A stretch of DNA of 64,000 nt from positions 609,276-673,275 of the forward strand of contig NZ_VLLI01000001.1 in NCBI RefSeq assembly GCF_007830615.1, written 5' to 3'. Below are positions 63,762 to 64,000 of this stretch, piece after piece (the first letter of the stretch is position 1; every line of letters begins with the position of its first letter). Position numbers and translations under genes: made by a program. This DNA comes from Mucilaginibacter frigoritolerans. GTDB taxonomy: Bacteria > Bacteroidota > Bacteroidia > Sphingobacteriales > Sphingobacteriaceae. Under the pieces are notes generated by a model, which had not been told where the DNA came from, did not search any database, and saw only the letters and a list, made by a program, of their open reading frames with translations.

Positions 63762-64000
63762 ATGAAAAAGATCAACATTATTTACTGGATTGCTACAATT
63801 TTACTGGCAGCTTTAATGCTATCGTCTGCCATTCCAAGTATTATGAACATACCAGCGTCAGTTGCATTTATGAAACACCTGGGATACCCAACTTATTTTG
63901 GTGCATATTTAGGTGTTGCCAAATTGTTAGGAGTTATAGCTATTTTGGTGCCGGGTTTCCCTAAAATAAGAGAGTGGGCCTATGCAGGTTTTACATTCGA
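63762..64000 (+). CDS. DoxX-like membrane protein, partial (right edge)
   Basis: 79 codons from the ATG at 63762 to the end of the window, still open. It starts KKINIIYWIATILLAALMLS and continues with a conserved FMKHLGYPTYFGAYLGVAKL segment and a second helix ending in PGFPKIREWAYAGF. This matches the DoxX-like family of four-helix membrane proteins, which often closes ArsR-SRPBCC operons. The C-terminus is outside the window. Confidence 0.85.
   Translation, partial: MKKINIIYWIATILLAALMLSSAIPSIMNIPASVAFMKHLGYPTYFGAYLGVAKLLGVIAILVPGFPKIREWAYAGFTF

Noticed and set aside
1..64000. Mobile elements, phage genes, CRISPR-Cas, tRNA and rRNA genes
   Set aside because: No transposase, integrase, capsid, Cas or RNA-gene signature was recognised on either strand; RNA detection by eye is limited.

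Overview
The window reads as chromosomal DNA of an AT-rich Bacteroidota bacterium, most likely Sphingobacteriaceae (Mucilaginibacter/Pedobacter type). The reasons are TTTG-N19/20-TAnnTTTG promoter-like sites instead of -35/-10 boxes, few strong Shine-Dalgarno sequences, TPR-type and propeller-type sensor kinases, a NtrC-type regulator beside a hybrid kinase, DUF1080 proteins, and gluconate-dehydrogenase-subunit-3/GMC pairs. The genus is inferred; there is no rRNA or tRNA gene in the window to confirm it.

Region 1-6 kb: the start of a secreted protein made of 12-residue tandem repeats (cut by the left edge), a TPR sensor protein with a kinase phospho-acceptor helix but no ATPase domain, a small unknown ORF, an XRE regulator and a PcrA/UvrD helicase. 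Region 6-21.7 kb: mostly housekeeping and signalling genes. These are an exported M1 peptidase, a hybrid kinase (HK-REC-Hpt) convergent with a NtrC-type regulator, a 57-residue secreted basic protein with its own terminator, a YyaL-type thioredoxin-fold protein, a SlyD-like FKBP, a sodium/solute symporter, a MORN-like secreted protein, a TPR histidine kinase and a fatty-acid desaturase.

Region 21.8-37.7 kb is the accessory centrepiece: fourteen same-strand genes ending in a strong terminator. They encode two GMC flavoprotein dehydrogenases with a C-x5-C-x3-C motif, two Tat-lipoprotein small subunits, a c-type cytochrome lipoprotein, two Gfo/Idh/MocA oxidoreductases, four TIM-barrel isomerase-like proteins, a DUF1080 (3-keto-disaccharide hydrolase family) protein, a nucleoside-permease-like transporter and a TolB-like propeller protein. 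Six products carry twin-arginine signals. I infer a mainly periplasmic 3-keto-glycoside oxidation and cleavage route, with electrons passing to a cytochrome and products imported by the transporter. A 1387-residue propeller hybrid kinase follows and may sense the substrate or product.

Region 42-54.4 kb: a NIPSNAP/CrtI-like oxidoreductase pair, aquaporin, a membrane-anchored regulator-like protein divergent from a secreted lectin-fold protein and an exported hydrolase, a lipoprotein PQQ dehydrogenase with a fused cytochrome c domain, a TlpA-like thioredoxin, a TMEM175-like channel, a duplicated DoxX-type membrane protein, an unknown protein lacking an AUG start, and an outer-membrane beta-barrel protein. 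Region 54.7-61.2 kb: pta-ackA, then an AraC regulator divergent from an aldehyde dehydrogenase-DUF779 pair, which together suit acetate/acetaldehyde metabolism. Region 61.3-64 kb: a VOC protein, then an ArsR-SRPBCC-SRPBCC-RibD-like-DoxX operon with a well-formed promoter flanked by paired operator-like repeats; the last gene is cut by the right edge.
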